NCBI RefSeq assembly: GCF_022419185.1
Contig: NZ_JAJOZK010000002.1
Location: 1-64,000, forward strand
Source of the DNA: Thermomonas flagellata
GTDB taxonomy: Bacteria > Pseudomonadota > Gammaproteobacteria > Xanthomonadales > Xanthomonadaceae
Reading direction: 5' to 3'
Length of the DNA stretch: 64,000 nucleotides
Positions 1 through 10,500 of this stretch are shown here, piece after piece (the stretch's first letter is position 1; every line of letters begins with the position of its first letter). Both the position numbers and the translations under genes were made by a program. Below the pieces are notes generated by a model. The model was not told the origin of the DNA, did not search any database, and worked only from the letters and a program-made list of their open reading frames with translations.

Positions 1-1387
1 CGCGGTCTTCACGGCGGCCTTCGCTGCGCCCGTCGCCGCCGCGCGCACTGCCGCGGCGCTCGCCCGAACGCCCGCCGCTGCGGCCGCCGCGGCCACCGCC
101 GCGCTTGGCGTCCTCGGCGGCGCGCGCCTCGCGCACCTCGCGGAAGATCTCGCCGATGCTCTCGCCCTCCTCGGCCACGGCCTCCACGCCTGCGCGCGGG
201 GCGCGCGGCAGGGCGGTCAGCAGTTCGGCGGTGACCGGCTCGGACGGGATCTTCTGCTCGATGTAGGCCTCGATGTCGGGCAGCGACATCGCGTAGCGCT
301 CGCAGGCGAAGCTGATCGCGTCGCCTTCCGCGCCCAGGCGCGCGGTGCGCCCGATGCGGTGCACGTAGTCCTCGGCGTCGAACGGCAGGTCGAAGTTGTA
401 GACGTGGGAGACGCCGTCGATGTGCAGGCCGCGCGCGGCCACGTCGGTGGCCACCAGGATCTCCAGCTGGCCGGCCTGGAACTTCTTCAGCAGCGACTCG
501 CGCTTCTTCTGCGGCACGTCGCCGGACAGCACGCCGACCCGGTAGCCGGCCTTCTCCAGCGCGCGCGCGACGCGCTCCACGAACGCCTTGGTGTTGACGA
601 ACACCATCGTGCGCGCGCCCTCGCTGCGCGACAGCAGGCCCAGCAGCAGCGGGATCTTCTCCTCGTCGGCCGGGTAGTAGAGCTTCTGGCGCACGCGCGC
701 GGCGGTCACGGTCTCCGCCTCCACCACCAGCTTCTCCGGCTCGTTCATGTGCTCGTAGGCCAGCTCCAGCACGCGGTGGCTCAAGGTGGCCGAGAACAGC
801 AGGGTCTGGCGGGTGGTGCGCTCGGGCATGCGCCGCAGCAGGAAGCGGATGTCCTTGATGAAGCCGAGGTCGAACATGCGGTCGGCCTCGTCCAGCACGC
901 ACACCTCGCAGGCGTGCAGGCTGACCACCTTGTGCTGCTTGACGTAGTCGATCAGGCGCCCGGGGGTGGCGATGATGATGTCGGCACCGGCCTGCAGCTG
1001 CGCACGCTGCTTGTCGTAGTCCACCCCGCCGTACACCAGCGCGAACTTCAGGCCGAGGTCGGAGGCGAACTTCAGCGCGTCCTTGTGGATCTGGATCGCC
1101 AGCTCGCGGGTCGGGGCCAGGATCAGGCAGCGCGGGTCCTCGGCGCGGCGCTCGGCCAGCGCCGGGCGGGTCAGCAGGCGGTTGATGGCGGCGACCAGGA
1201 AGGCCAGGGTCTTGCCGGTGCCGGTCTGCGCCTGGCCGGCGACGTCGCGGCCGGCGAGCGCGACCGGCAGGGTCATGGCCTGGATCGGGGTGCAGCGGGT
1301 GAAGCCGGCCGCCTCCAGCCCGGCGAGCAGCGCCGGGTGCAGGTCGAAGGAGGCGAAGGTGACGTCGGTCAGGGGCTTGTCGGACAC
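1..1387 (-). CDS. rhlB: ATP-dependent RNA helicase RhlB, C-terminus cut by window edge
   Basis: DEAD-box RNA helicase, in enterobacteria a partner of the RNA degradosome that unwinds structured mRNA. The protein reads from a GTG at 1387 with an AGGAA ribosome site about 7 bases upstream. Visible motifs are the Q-motif region near residue 35 (CTPIQ), Walker A AQTGTGKT at 53-60, PTRELA, the DEAD box VLDEADRM near 166, SAT (FSATLSHR), and the [14 protein letters not shown] end of helicase domain 2. The tail turns into a Gly/Arg-rich segment typical of RhlB RNA-binding tails, and it runs off the left edge, so 462 residues are seen and the stop is missing. Divergence from trxA-rho matches the enterobacterial rhlB/trxA/rho neighbourhood, which favours RhlB over RhlE. 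Family call is certain; the precise paralogue is inferred. Confidence 0.93.
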   Translation of the reverse strand, partial: MSDKPLTDVTFASFDLHPALLAGLEAAGFTRCTPIQAMTLPVALAGRDVAGQAQTGTGKTLAFLVAAINRLLTRPALAERRAEDPRCLILAPTRELAIQIHKDALKFASDLGLKFALVYGGVDYDKQRAQLQAGADIIIATPGRLIDYVKQHKVVSLHACEVCVLDEADRMFDLGFIKDIRFLLRRMPERTTRQTLLFSATLSHRVLELAYEHMNEPEKLVVEAETVTAARVRQKLYYPADEEKIPLLLGLLSRSEGARTMVFVNTKAFVERVARALEKAGYRVGVLSGDVPQKKRESLLKKFQAGQLEILVATDVAARGLHIDGVSHVYNFDLPFDAEDYVHRIGRTARLGAEGDAISFACERYAMSLPDIEAYIEQKIPSEPVTAELLTALPRAPRAGVEAVAEEGESIGEIFREVREARAAEDAKRGGGRGGRSGGRSGERRGSARGGDGRSEGRREDR

Positions 1388-1587
1388 GGAGCGTTCCTGT
1401 GGGCCGCGGCCGCGCGGCGGCCGCTTGCGTGTGGACTGGCAGCCGCGCAGACTGCCGGGAAGGGTCCGGGGCTGCTGGTTCCCGGCACGGCCGGGGGCTT
1501 GCATCCGCCGCCCGGCAACCCCACCAGTCTAGCATCCGTCCCCACCCCGCCCGCCGCGCCGCGCGCCGGCGCCCCTCCGGAGCCTCC

Positions 1588-1914
1588 ATGAGCGACACCG
1601 TCCTGCATGCCACCGATGCCGATTTCGACCAGCTGGTCCTGCAATCGGACGTCCCCGTCCTGGTCGATTTCTGGGCGCCGTGGTGCGGCCCGTGCCGGAT
1701 GATCGCGCCGGCGCTCGACCAGCTCGCCAGCGAATACGCCGGCAAGGCCAAGGTGGTGAAGATCGACGTCGACCAGAACCCGCGCACCGCGATGCAGTAC
1801 AAGGTGCGCTCGATCCCGATGCTGCTGGTGTTCAAGGGCGGCCAGATCCACGGCCAGCAGATCGGCGCGGTGGGCAAGGCGCAGCTGGCGCAGCTGCTCG
1901 ACAAGGCCCTGTGA
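1588..1914 (+). CDS. trxA: Thioredoxin 1
   Basis: Cytoplasmic thiol-disulfide reductant of 108 residues, the normal length for TrxA. The active site WCGPC has its redox cysteines at residues 33 and 36, preceded by the usual VDFWAP strand. The cis-proline loop (SIPM, Pro77) and the C-terminal helix are present. The ATG at 1588 follows a GGAG at 1579-1582. An open frame extends upstream in phase, but homology begins at this ATG. trxA lies between divergent rhlB and downstream rho as in many gammaproteobacteria, and a strong hairpin follows the stop. Confidence 0.96.
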   Translation: MSDTVLHATDADFDQLVLQSDVPVLVDFWAPWCGPCRMIAPALDQLASEYAGKAKVVKIDVDQNPRTAMQYKVRSIPMLLVFKGGQIHGQQIGAVGKAQLAQLLDKAL

Positions 1915-1919
1915 CCCGC

Positions 1920-1950
1920 GCGCGGGCGCCGCGGTCGCCGGCGCCCGCGC
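1920..1950 (+). terminator. Hairpin after trxA
   Basis: A perfect 11-base inverted repeat (1920-1930 with 1940-1950, 9-base loop) starts 5 bases after the trxA stop. No T-run follows, so it may be a partial terminator or a 3'-end stabiliser ahead of the rho leader. Confidence 0.5.
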
Positions 1951-1964
1951 TGAACGCCGCCCGC

Positions 1965-2100
1965 CGCGGCGGTTGCGCGGCCGCCCGCCGCGGTGCTAGC
2001 GTTGCGCCGCAACCGCCGCGCCACACGCGCCCACCGGGCGCAGCGCCGGCAGCTCCCGTCCGGTTCCCACCCGTCGACCCATCCCGACCCGCCCGCCCCG
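1965..2100 (+). promoter_or_regulatory. rho leader: long-range dyad plus C-rich, G-poor tract
   Basis: The 217 bases between trxA and rho hold a perfect 13-base inverted repeat (1965-1977 with 2008-2020, 30-base loop). It is followed by a C-rich, G-poor stretch at about 2050-2100 with roughly 30 C in 50 bases. Rho binds such C-over-G tracts, and E. coli rho is autoregulated by attenuation in its leader. A similar autoregulatory site here is an inference from composition only. Confidence 0.35.
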
Positions 2101-2131
2101 CGGGCGCTCGCCCCTAGCGAGGATCGTTCCC

Positions 2132-3829
2132 TTGTCCGAGACCCCCAACGACGCCGGCGAAGTCGCCGACAAGCGCGTGCGCCGTACCCGCGTGGCCAAG
2201 GCCGCCACTCCGCCCCCCGACACTGCCGCCGAACCCGCGACCGCGGTGGCCGCATCCGCCGCACCGGCCCCCGCCGCGGAGCCCGCGCGCGACTCCGCAC
2301 CGGCCGAGACCGCCCCCGCGCCTGCCGCGGCCACCGAGAGCCCGGGCGCCAGCACCGCCAGCGAACCGCCTGCGGGCGAGGCGGGCGCCGCCGGCCAGCC
2401 CGGAGGCGGCGACGGCCAGCGCCGCCTGAGCCGCCGCGAGCGCTTCAAGAACCGCCGCGAGCGCCAGCGCGAACGCCAGCGCGAGCTGGCGATGGCGGAC
2501 GAGGGCGGCAACGGCCAAGAGCCCTTCGTGCCGCGCCCGCACCCGCAGGTGCCGGAGGGCTTCCCCAGCTACACCCTGGGCGACCTCAAGCGGCTGCCGG
2601 CGCACCGCCTGCTGGAGATCGCCGACCAGCTCTCCATCAGCGAGGGCGTGGCGCGCGCGCGCAAGCAGGACATCATCTTCGCGATCCTGAAGGTGCTGAC
2701 CCGCCACGGCGAGGGCGTGCAGGCCGACGGCGTGCTGGAGATCCTGCCGGACGGCTACGGCTTCCTGCGCGCGGCCGAGGCCAGCTACCTGGCCGGCCCG
2801 GACGACGTCTACATCAGCCCGTCGCAGATCCGCCGCTTCAACCTGCGCACCGGCGACCACGTCTCCGGCCGCATCCGCTGGCCCAAGGACGGCGAGCGCT
2901 ATTTCGCGCTCAACATCGTCGACACCATCAACGGCGAGCCGCTGGAGGCGAGCAAGAACAAGACCCTGTTCGAGAACCTCACCCCGCTGTTCCCGCGCCG
3001 GCGCTTCAAGTTGGAGCGCGGCGACGGCTCCAGCGAGGACATCACCGGCCGCATCCTCGACCTGATGGCGCCGCAGGGCAAGGGCCAGCGCTCGCTGATC
3101 GTCAGCCCGCCCAAGGCCGGCAAGACGATGATGATGCAGCAGATCGCCACCGCGATCACCACCAACCACCCGGACGTGCACCTGATCGTGCTGCTGATCG
3201 ACGAGCGCCCGGAGGAAGTGACCGAAATGCAGCGCACCGTGCGTGGCGAGGTCATCAGCTCCACCTTCGACGAGCCGGCCGCGCGCCACGTGCAGGTGGC
3301 CGAGATGGTGATCGAGCGCGCCAAGCGCCTGGTCGAGCACAAGAAGGACGTGGTGATCCTGCTGGACTCCATCACCCGCCTGGCGCGCGCCTACAACAAC
3401 GTGCTGCCCAGCAGCGGCAAGGTCCTGACCGGCGGCGTGGACGCCAACGCGCTGCACCGCCCGAAGCGCTTCTTCGGCGCCGCCCGCAACGTCGAGGAAG
3501 GCGGCTCGCTCACCATCATCGCCACCGCGCTGGTGGACACCGGCAGCGCGATGGACAAGGTGATCTACGAGGAGTTCAAGGGCACCGGCAACAGCGAGGT
3601 GCACCTGGACCGCCGCATCACCGAGAAGCGCGTGTACCCGGCGATCGCGGTCAACCTGTCTGGCACCCGCCGCGAGGACCTGCTGATCGAGCCGGAGCTG
3701 CTGCAGAAGATCTGGATCCTGCGCAAGCTGCTGCACCCGATGGACGAGATCGCGGCGATGGAGTTCCTGCTCGACAAGATGAAGAACACCAAGTCCAACG
3801 ACGAATTCTTCGCCTCGATGAAGCGCTGA
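2132..3829 (+). CDS. rho: Transcription termination factor Rho
   Basis: Hexameric RNA-dependent ATPase that terminates transcription. The start is TTG at 2132, chosen because a GAGGA ribosome site lies 8 bases upstream (2119-2123) and no ATG precedes the conserved region. The product is 565 residues against about 420 for E. coli Rho. The excess is a 146-residue N-terminal extension rich in Ala, Pro and Glu that ends in an Arg-rich basic patch (residues 97-120). The conserved body begins with [10 protein letters not shown] at 147, followed by the RNA-binding cold-shock-like fold ([13 protein letters not shown]) and the P-loop SPPKAGKT at 325-332. [22 protein letters not shown] (Q-loop/R-loop region) and the C-terminal EFF segment follow. 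Low-complexity Rho extensions are known in other high-GC bacteria, but the role of this one is not known to me. Confidence 0.96.
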   Translation: MSETPNDAGEVADKRVRRTRVAKAATPPPDTAAEPATAVAASAAPAPAAEPARDSAPAETAPAPAAATESPGASTASEPPAGEAGAAGQPGGGDGQRRLSRRERFKNRRERQRERQRELAMADEGGNGQEPFVPRPHPQVPEGFPSYTLGDLKRLPAHRLLEIADQLSISEGVARARKQDIIFAILKVLTRHGEGVQADGVLEILPDGYGFLRAAEASYLAGPDDVYISPSQIRRFNLRTGDHVSGRIRWPKDGERYFALNIVDTINGEPLEASKNKTLFENLTPLFPRRRFKLERGDGSSEDITGRILDLMAPQGKGQRSLIVSPPKAGKTMMMQQIATAITTNHPDVHLIVLLIDERPEEVTEMQRTVRGEVISSTFDEPAARHVQVAEMVIERAKRLVEHKKDVVILLDSITRLARAYNNVLPSSGKVLTGGVDANALHRPKRFFGAARNVEEGGSLTIIATALVDTGSAMDKVIYEEFKGTGNSEVHLDRRITEKRVYPAIAVNLSGTRREDLLIEPELLQKIWILRKLLHPMDEIAAMEFLLDKMKNTKSNDEFFASMKR

Positions 3830-3852
3830 CGGCCCACCGCCCGCGCCGCGAG

Positions 3853-3886
3853 CGACGCCCCGCCGACGCGCGGGGCGTCGGCGTTT
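3853..3886 (+). terminator. Terminator after rho
   Basis: A perfect 10-base stem (3853-3862 with 3871-3880) with an 8-base loop is followed by a short GCGTTT. It lies 24 bases after the rho stop and between convergent genes, so it may act on both strands. Confidence 0.65.
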
Positions 3887-3965
3887 CGGGGGCCGGCCAG
3901 CACGCGCAGGTCGGGCCACCTGGACCTGCGAGGGTCACCGACACGCGGCGCAGGCGTGGAGTGGG

Positions 3966-4838
3966 TCAGGCCGCCGGCAGCGCCTGCCGGCACTGCGCGA
4001 AGCCCTCCCAGGGATCGCGGGCGAGCGCCTGCGCGCGCTGCCGCGCGCGCGGCAGGTCGTAGGCGGCGGGGCCGGGGCACTCGGCCAGCTCGTCCCAGTG
4101 CAGCGGCATCGCCACCGGCAGCCGCGGGCGCGCGCGCAGCGACCAGCCGGCCACGCTACTGGCACCGCGCGCGTTGCGCTGCCAGTCCAGGTAGATGCGC
4201 CCGCCGCGCGCCGTGCGCGCGGCGCCGCTGGCATAGCGCCGGGGCGCGGCGTCCTGCAGCGCCTGCGCCAGCGCGCGGCAGAACGCGCGCAGCGCGGTCC
4301 AGTCCGGGCCCGGTGCGAACGGCGCGACCACGTGCACGCCCTTGCCGCCGGTCAGCCGCACCCAGCTGCGCAGGCCGCGCGCGGCGAGCGCCCCGCGCAC
4401 CTCGACCGCGGCGTCGCGGACCTGCGCCCACGGCAGCGCCGGATCCGGGTCGAGGTCGAACACCAGCCGGTCCGGGCGGTCCGGCGCGTCCGCCGGCGCG
4501 CCCCACGGGTGCAGTTCGAGCACGTTCATCTGCACCAGGGCCTGCAGGCCGCGGGCATCCTCGATGGCCAGCAGCGGCCCGCCCTCGCCGCGCGCGTCCG
4601 GCAGCGCCAGCGCGCGCACCCCGGGCCCGAACCCGGGGCGGTAGTGGCGCTGGAAGAAACACGCCGCTCCGACCCCGTCCGGGCAGCGCAGCAGCGACAG
4701 CGGCCGTCCTGCGACCTGCGGTAGCAGCCAGGGCGCGACGGCCTCGTAATACGCGGCCACATCCGCCTTGCGCAGCCCGCTGGCGGCATCCACCACCCGC
4801 TGCGGATGGGTCAGCACGGGCGGCCGGACGCGGGCCAC
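3966..4838 (-). CDS. Stand-alone LigD-type polymerase (primase-polymerase) domain protein
   Basis: Homologue of the polymerase domain of DNA ligase D, the bacterial non-homologous end-joining enzyme that fills gaps and adds ribonucleotides at breaks. Seen features are the N-terminal LTHPQRVVDAASGLRKAD block, the FFQRH motif, the metal-binding VFDLDPD, the LTGGKGVHVV motif and the third acidic motif IYLDWQRNARGASSVA. These cover the full catalytic set. The protein is about 290 residues and stops after the domain, with no ligase or phosphoesterase domain. No Ku gene is visible. The GTG at 4838 is preferred because the upstream gene ends at 4855; the GTG at 4817 is also possible. The frame stays open to 5036 but that part overlaps another gene and shows no homology. 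It could be a true single-domain polymerase (such forms exist in mycobacteria) or a remnant of a split ligD. Confidence 0.82.
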   Translation of the reverse strand: MARVRPPVLTHPQRVVDAASGLRKADVAAYYEAVAPWLLPQVAGRPLSLLRCPDGVGAACFFQRHYRPGFGPGVRALALPDARGEGGPLLAIEDARGLQALVQMNVLELHPWGAPADAPDRPDRLVFDLDPDPALPWAQVRDAAVEVRGALAARGLRSWVRLTGGKGVHVVAPFAPGPDWTALRAFCRALAQALQDAAPRRYASGAARTARGGRIYLDWQRNARGASSVAGWSLRARPRLPVAMPLHWDELAECPGPAAYDLPRARQRAQALARDPWEGFAQCRQALPAA

Positions 4839-4854
4839 GGCGGCAGCGCCGGGG

Positions 4855-5626
4855 TCAGCCCTCGACCGGGGTGTGCAGATGCGGCCCGCCGCCCCCCAGC
4901 AGGCTGATCGCGTTGGGCGGCTCCGCGCCCGGGCCGCCGGCCGCCTGCAGGGCTTCCTGTGCCCACGGGATGTCGCGGTTGCGCGGCCCGGGCAGGTAGG
5001 TACGCCGCCGGCCGGGCTCGGAGGAGGCCTCCCCACCCAGGATGAAATCGACCGGCACCCGGACGATGTGCGGACCGGGGCCGAGCGCGGACGACACGTC
5101 CAGCCGCCAGCACGCGCCGTATCTGCTGCATCAGGCGCTCATTACCGACGGTATACAGGTCGACCTGCTCGGTCGCCGCGTCCTGCGGGATGCCGTTGGC
5201 ATCCACCCGCAGCAGCAGGTAGACGTTGCCCGCATAGCCGAATCGGAGCGCATCTTCCGGGTAGATCGGCGCAGGCATTCGGCATGGCCCCGCACCGTCA
5301 CCCCCCTTCGGATCGCCAAACCAGGCGCTGGCCAGGCGCTGGCGCATCGGCGCGCGCACGTCGACCGGTTCACCGGCCTCCCGCACCAGTTCGAATTGCC
5401 AGCCGCGGATGCTCCCATCGAGAAAGCCGCGCACGTCCTGGCCGATCGGCGCCTTCGGGTCCGGGCGGTACTCGCGGATCGCGCCGTCGGGCCCCAGCGT
5501 GATCTCGCCGGCCACCACCAGTCTCGATTCCAGCGCCTGGCGCTCCACCGCCGCGGCCGGGACGAGCGCGCCCGGCAGCAACCCCGGCGCCAGCAGGCGT
5601 GCCCCCATCCATGCCCCGATCCCCAT
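4855..5626 (-). pseudogene. TonB C-terminal-domain protein with a frameshift
   Basis: Small exported protein with a TonB-like C-terminal domain. It starts at ATG 5626 behind a GGGAGG site, and a hydrophobic signal (residues 8-26) follows. The reading frame runs through APIYPEDALRFGYAGNVYL and RVDANGIPQDA, the usual start of a TonB domain, down to MQQIRRV at about 5111. The expected Trp-containing end of the domain (WRLDVSSALGPG, then HIVRVPVDFILGG) is found only in the next frame, which stops at 4855. Removing one base near 5110 would join the two halves. It is therefore a disrupted gene, a sequencing error, or less likely a recoded gene. It sits 16 bases upstream of the LigD-like gene on the same strand. 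Confidence 0.7.
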
Positions 5627-5758
5627 CGCGCCGCCCTCCCAGCGATCCGCGTGCGGGCGACTGTAGCCACGCACCGCGACCGCCGCAACGAACGCGCCGC
5701 ACAGGCGCCGGCCGCGCGATCGCCGATACTGGGGCCGGTACGAACGCGCGGAGCCTGC

Positions 5759-7561
5759 ATGCACGGCGGCGGTCTCACCCTGGCCTTGGTCTTCCTGCTG
5801 GCGGCGGTGGTCGCAGTCCCGCTGTTCAAGCGCCTGCGCCTGGGCGCGATCCTCGGCTACCTCGCGGCCGGGGCGCTGCTCGGGCCGCACGGGCTGCGCC
5901 TGGTGCCACAACCGGAACCGGTGTTGGCCGCCAGCGAGATCGGGGTGGTGATGCTGCTGTTCGTGATCGGGCTGGAGCTGTCGCTGGCGCGGCTGAAGCT
6001 GCTGCGCCGCCCGGTGTTCGGCGCCGGCGGCACCCAGGTGCTGCTCAGCGGGCTGGCGCTCGGCGCGCTGGCGCTCGCCGCCGGCCTGGGCTGGAAGCCG
6101 GCGCTGGTGGTCGGGCTGGGGTTGGCGCTGTCGTCCACCGCGGTCGGCCTGCAGCTCTTGGCCGAGCGCAAGGCCCTGGCCAGCGAGCACGGCCGGCTCG
6201 GGTTCGCCATCCTGCTGTTCCAGGACCTGGCGGCGATCCCGCTGCTGGCGGCGATCCCGCTGCTCGGACGCGCGGCGGTGGCCGACGCCCACGTCGGCAG
6301 CGCGGTGCTGCAGGCGCTGGCCGCGATCGCCGCGCTGGTGCTGGGCGGGCGCTACCTGCTGCGCCACCTGTTCCGCGCGGTGGCGCGCACCGGCATCCCC
6401 GAGGTCTTCACCGGGGCCGCGCTGCTGGTGGTGCTCGGCAGCGCCTGGCTGCTGCAGCTGGCCGGGCTGAGCGCGGGCCTGGGCGCGTTCCTGGCCGGCG
6501 TGCTGCTGGCCGAGTCGGAGTACCGGCACGAGTTGGAGGCGCAGATCCGCCCGTTCGAGGGCCTGCTGCTCGGGCTGTTCTTCATGGCGGTGGGGATGAG
6601 CATCGACCTGCAGCGGATCGCGGCGGAGCCGGGCATCGTCGCGACCGGCGTGCTGATCTTGCTGGCGGTGAAGTCCGCGCTGCTGTATCTGGTCGGGCGC
6701 CGGCCCGGGCAGCTGGCGCCGCGCGAGGCGCTGCTGCTGGCGGCGACCCTGGCGATGGGCGGCGAGTTCGCGTTCGTGGTGTTCTCCGAGGCGGCGCGGG
6801 TCGGGCTGCTGGCCGCGGCCCAGCGCGACCGCCTGGTGGCGATCGTCGGGGTGTCGATGGCGCTGGCGCCGCTGCTGCTGGTGGTGCTGGCGCGCCTGCT
6901 GCGCGATCCGGCGCCGGCGGCCGCGGCGCGCCCGTTCGACGCCATCCCCGACAGCCGCCCGCAGGTGCTGATCGCCGGCTTCGGCCGCTTCGGCCAGGTG
7001 GTCGCGCGCCTGCTGTGGGCGCAGAAGATCCCGTTCATCGCGATCGACCCGGACGTGGCGCAGGTGGACTTCTTCCGCCGCTTCGGCAACCCGGTCTACT
7101 ACGGCGACCCGACCCACCCGGAGCTGCTGCGCGCGGCCGGCGCCGCGCACGTGCGCGCGTTCGTGGTCGCGATCGACCGCCCGGAGCAGGCGCTGGCGCT
7201 GGTGCGCCTGCTGCGCACGCAGTATCCGGACGCCGCGGTGCTGGCGCGCGCGCGCGACCGCCGCCACGCGTGGCAGCTGCTGGACCTCGGCGCGCAGCCG
7301 TTCCGCGAGCTGTTCGCCAGCAGCCTCGAGCTGGGCCGGGCGCTGCTGCAGACCCTGGGCATGGACCCGGAGCTGGCGGCGCAGCGGGTGCAGCGCTTCC
7401 GCGCGTTCGACGAGCGCCTGCTGGAGGCCCAGCGCCAGCTGCAGGACGACGAGGACGCGCTGCTGCAGAGCGCGCAGGATGCGCGCCGCGAGCTGGCCGA
7501 ACTGTTCGAGGCCGACGCCGGCGAGGGCAGCCTCGGCCGGCTGGTCGATCCGCGCGACTGA
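5759..7561 (+). CDS. KefC-like monovalent cation:proton antiporter (CPA2 family)
   Basis: Inner-membrane cation/proton antiporter of 600 residues. The N-terminal two thirds form about 12 hydrophobic segments with the CPA2 hallmarks GAILGYLAAGALLGP, GVVMLLFVIGLELS, LALSSTAVGLQLL and GLLLGLFFMAVGMSID. A cytoplasmic RCK/TrkA-N domain follows from about residue 400, with the nucleotide-binding turn AGFGRFGQVVARLL and the acidic end of the next strand (IAIDPD). The last 80 residues are charged and helical. This architecture is that of KefB/KefC glutathione-gated potassium efflux systems. No KefF/KefG ancillary subunit lies nearby, so the ion and the gating signal are uncertain. The ATG at 5759 follows a GGAG. 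Confidence 0.9.
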   Translation: MHGGGLTLALVFLLAAVVAVPLFKRLRLGAILGYLAAGALLGPHGLRLVPQPEPVLAASEIGVVMLLFVIGLELSLARLKLLRRPVFGAGGTQVLLSGLALGALALAAGLGWKPALVVGLGLALSSTAVGLQLLAERKALASEHGRLGFAILLFQDLAAIPLLAAIPLLGRAAVADAHVGSAVLQALAAIAALVLGGRYLLRHLFRAVARTGIPEVFTGAALLVVLGSAWLLQLAGLSAGLGAFLAGVLLAESEYRHELEAQIRPFEGLLLGLFFMAVGMSIDLQRIAAEPGIVATGVLILLAVKSALLYLVGRRPGQLAPREALLLAATLAMGGEFAFVVFSEAARVGLLAAAQRDRLVAIVGVSMALAPLLLVVLARLLRDPAPAAAARPFDAIPDSRPQVLIAGFGRFGQVVARLLWAQKIPFIAIDPDVAQVDFFRRFGNPVYYGDPTHPELLRAAGAAHVRAFVVAIDRPEQALALVRLLRTQYPDAAVLARARDRRHAWQLLDLGAQPFRELFASSLELGRALLQTLGMDPELAAQRVQRFRAFDERLLEAQRQLQDDEDALLQSAQDARRELAELFEADAGEGSLGRLVDPRD

Positions 7562-7575
7562 GCGGGCGCGCCGGG

Positions 7576-10500
7576 TCAGGGTTCGCGCAGGAAACGCGCC
7601 AGCGACACCGGTGCCGAGGGCGGCGCGGCCGGCACCAGTTCCGCGGCCAGATCCACGTAGCCGCGTACCAGCGCCAGCTCGCGCGGGGTGCGCCCGAGCG
7701 CGTCGCGCGCGTGTACGTCGGCGCCGGCCTGCAGCAGCGCCTGCGCGACCTGCAGCAGCCCATGCAAGGCCGCCAGGTGCAGCGCGGTGAAGCCGCGCGC
7801 GTCGCGCGCGTCCAGCCGCGCACCCTCGTCGAGCAGGCGCTCCAGCCCGCCCAGCAGCACGTCCTCGCGCGCCGGGGTGCCGGGCTCGGCGCGCGCGCCG
7901 AGCAGCAGCAGCAGCGGGGTCAGGCCCTTGTCCGCGGGCGCATCCACTTCGGCCCCGGCCAGCAGCAGCGCATCGAGTAGCGCCAGCAGCCGCGGCCGCT
8001 CGCGCGCGGTGAAGCCGTACAGCGCGGCGCAGTGCAGCGCGGTCAGGCCCTGCGCGTCGCGCGCCTGCAGGTCGGCGCCGGCCGCCAGCAGGCGGCTGGC
8101 CAGGTCCGGCAGGCCGAGCGCGGCGGCCAGCATCAGCACGCTCACCTGCCCGGGCAGGCGCTGCTCGAGGTCGGCGCCGGCCGCGAGCAGGCGGTCCACG
8201 ATCGCCGGCTGGCGCATGCTCACCGCCGCCGACAGCGGGGTGGCGCCGGTGTAGGCGGCCAAGCTGGGATCGGCGCCGCGCGCGAGCAGGGCCTCGACCA
8301 CCGCCAGGTGGCCGCCGCCGGCGGCACGCAGCAGCGCGGTGCAGCCCTGGGCGTCGGTGGCATCGATCGGCAGGCCGAGCGCGAGCAGGCGGGTCACCGC
8401 CTCGGCGTCGCCGCGCACCGCCGCCGCCGGCAGGTCGGGGCCGCGCAGGGGGCGCCCGGGCCATGGCCAGCCGCGCCAGTCCAGCCACTGCGTCAGCTCG
8501 CGGCGGCCGGCGGCGAGCGCCAGCCCGAGCGGGGTCTGGCCGTCCGCGGCGCGCCGGTCCGGGCGCGCGCCGGCGCGCAGCAGGGCCTGCAGCAGGGGCA
8601 GGTCGGCGCGCGCCACCGCGATGTGCAGCGCCGTCTCGCCACCGGGGCCGGCACTGTCCGGATCCACCCCGCGCGCCAGCAGCGCGCTCGCCAACCGGGC
8701 CCAGCCGAGCCGGGCGGCCAGCAGCAGCGGGGACGTACCATCCGGCGTCGGCGCGAACGGATCGGCCCCGCGTTCCAGCAGTTCCAGCGCCTGGCGCTCG
8801 CCAACGGCGTCTGCATCCTGGGCCAGGCAGGCGGCGAGGAAGCGCGCCAACCCCCCGCCCCCGGCGGGGCTGGCTCCCGCCGCGAACAGCGCCTGCAGCA
8901 CCGGCCAACCGGCGCTGCCGCGCGCCAGTGCCGCCCAGACCGGCAGCGGCTGCCCGGGCAGGCGTGCCTCGGCGGCGGCGCCGTGGCGCAGCAGCCAGTC
9001 CACCGTGGACGGCAGCGCCGCGATCTCCGCATCCAGCAGCAGGCCGCTCAGCGCGGCGGGCGTGACCAGGCCCAGCAGCGGCGCCGGGTCGGTGCCGGCG
9101 AGCAGGCGCTCGCGCAGCAGCAGCAGCGGCGGACGGTCGGCCGGCGGCGCCTCGCCGGCGACCGCGACCGGCAATTCGCGCTGCGGATCCAGCACTGCCA
9201 GCAGGGTCCAGCGCCCGGCCGCCGCGGCCAGGTCGCAGGCGCTGCGCCCGGCGCCATCGGCGGCATGCGGATCCAGCCCGAGCGCCAGCAGCCGCCGCAC
9301 CACCTCGGACGAGGGCGCATCCGCGCGGCAGGCCAGGTGCAGCGCGCTGGCGCCCTCGGCATCGCGCGCGTGCGGATCGGCGTGCGCGGTCAGCAGCGCC
9401 TCCAGCACCGCCGGCGCGCCGGCGAGCGCGGCCGCGTGCAGCGGGGTGCGCCCGGCCTGGTCGCAGGCCGTGGCATCCGCGCCGGCGTCCAGCAGGGCGC
9501 GCACGATCGCCGCATGCCCGGCCGCCGCGGCCACATGCAGGGCGCTGCGCCCGTCGCCGTCGCGTGCATCCAGACGGGCGCGCTGGCGCAGCAGCAGCTG
9601 CACCCCGGCCGGGTCGTCGTCGTCGCCGCCGGCCGCCGCCAGCAGCGCCGGGCGGGCGCCCGCCGCATCCGGCTGCGCGCCGCGTTCCAGCAGAAACTTG
9701 GCCAGCCGCCAGTTGCCGACCGCACAGGCCATCCCGAGCGGGGTCAGGCCGTCGCCATCGCAGGCCTCCAGTTCGGCCCCGGCGTCCAACAGCAGGGCGG
9801 CGACCGCCGGGTCCGAGCTGCGCGCGGCGTGGTGCAGCGGAGTGCGACCTTCGCCATCGCGCACCCGCGGGTCGGCGCCGTTGGCCAACAGCGTGGTGAC
9901 CGCTTCCGGGCGCCCGTGCCAGCTGTCGCGGGTGGCCGCCAACAGCGGCGGCATGCCTTCGGCCGGGTTGAGCTCGGCGCCGCGCGCGATCAGTGCGCGC
10001 AGCAGGCGCAGGTCAGGCAGCAGCGCGGCCAGCACCAGCAGGCTGCGGCGGTCACGCTCGCCCGCGGGCGGCGGCGCCGCCGGATCGGCACCGGCCTCCA
10101 GCAGCGCCAGTGCCTGCGCCACCCGGCCGCTGCGCGCGGCGGCGTACAGCGCAGCCGTCTGCGCGGCGGTGTCCCGCGCCGGCGCGGGCCCTGGGTCGGC
10201 CTGCACTGCGGGCGGCTCCACTTCGGCCGCCGCCGGCCGCGGCATCTCGCGCACCGGCAGGCCCGCGATCCGCGCCGCCGCCATGGGCGCACGTGCCAAC
10301 TGCAGCCACAGCGGCAGCAGCACCGCGGCCGCCAGCGCCAGCCCGAGGCGCGGAGCGCCCGCCAGCCCTCCGGGCCAGGCCAGGGCGAGCGCGGCCAGCA
10401 GCACCAGCGCCACCGGTAGCGCAGTGCGCAGCCCGCGCCAGGCCTGCCGCTCGGCGGCCGGCACCGGCGTCGCCCAGCGCGACGCGAGCGGTCCGCCTGC

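Noticed and set aside
1499-1535. Possible sigma-70 promoter for trxA
   Set aside because: TTGCAT and TAGCAT are 25 bases apart, too far for a standard promoter.
4839-5036. N-terminal extension of the LigD-like protein
   Set aside because: The frame is open but overlaps the TonB-domain gene, has no LigD similarity and no ribosome site.
8032-10419. Long plus-strand open frames opposite the ankyrin gene
   Set aside because: They mirror the ankyrin repeats and carry repetitive Gln/Arg/Ala composition; the repeat periodicity comes from the real gene.
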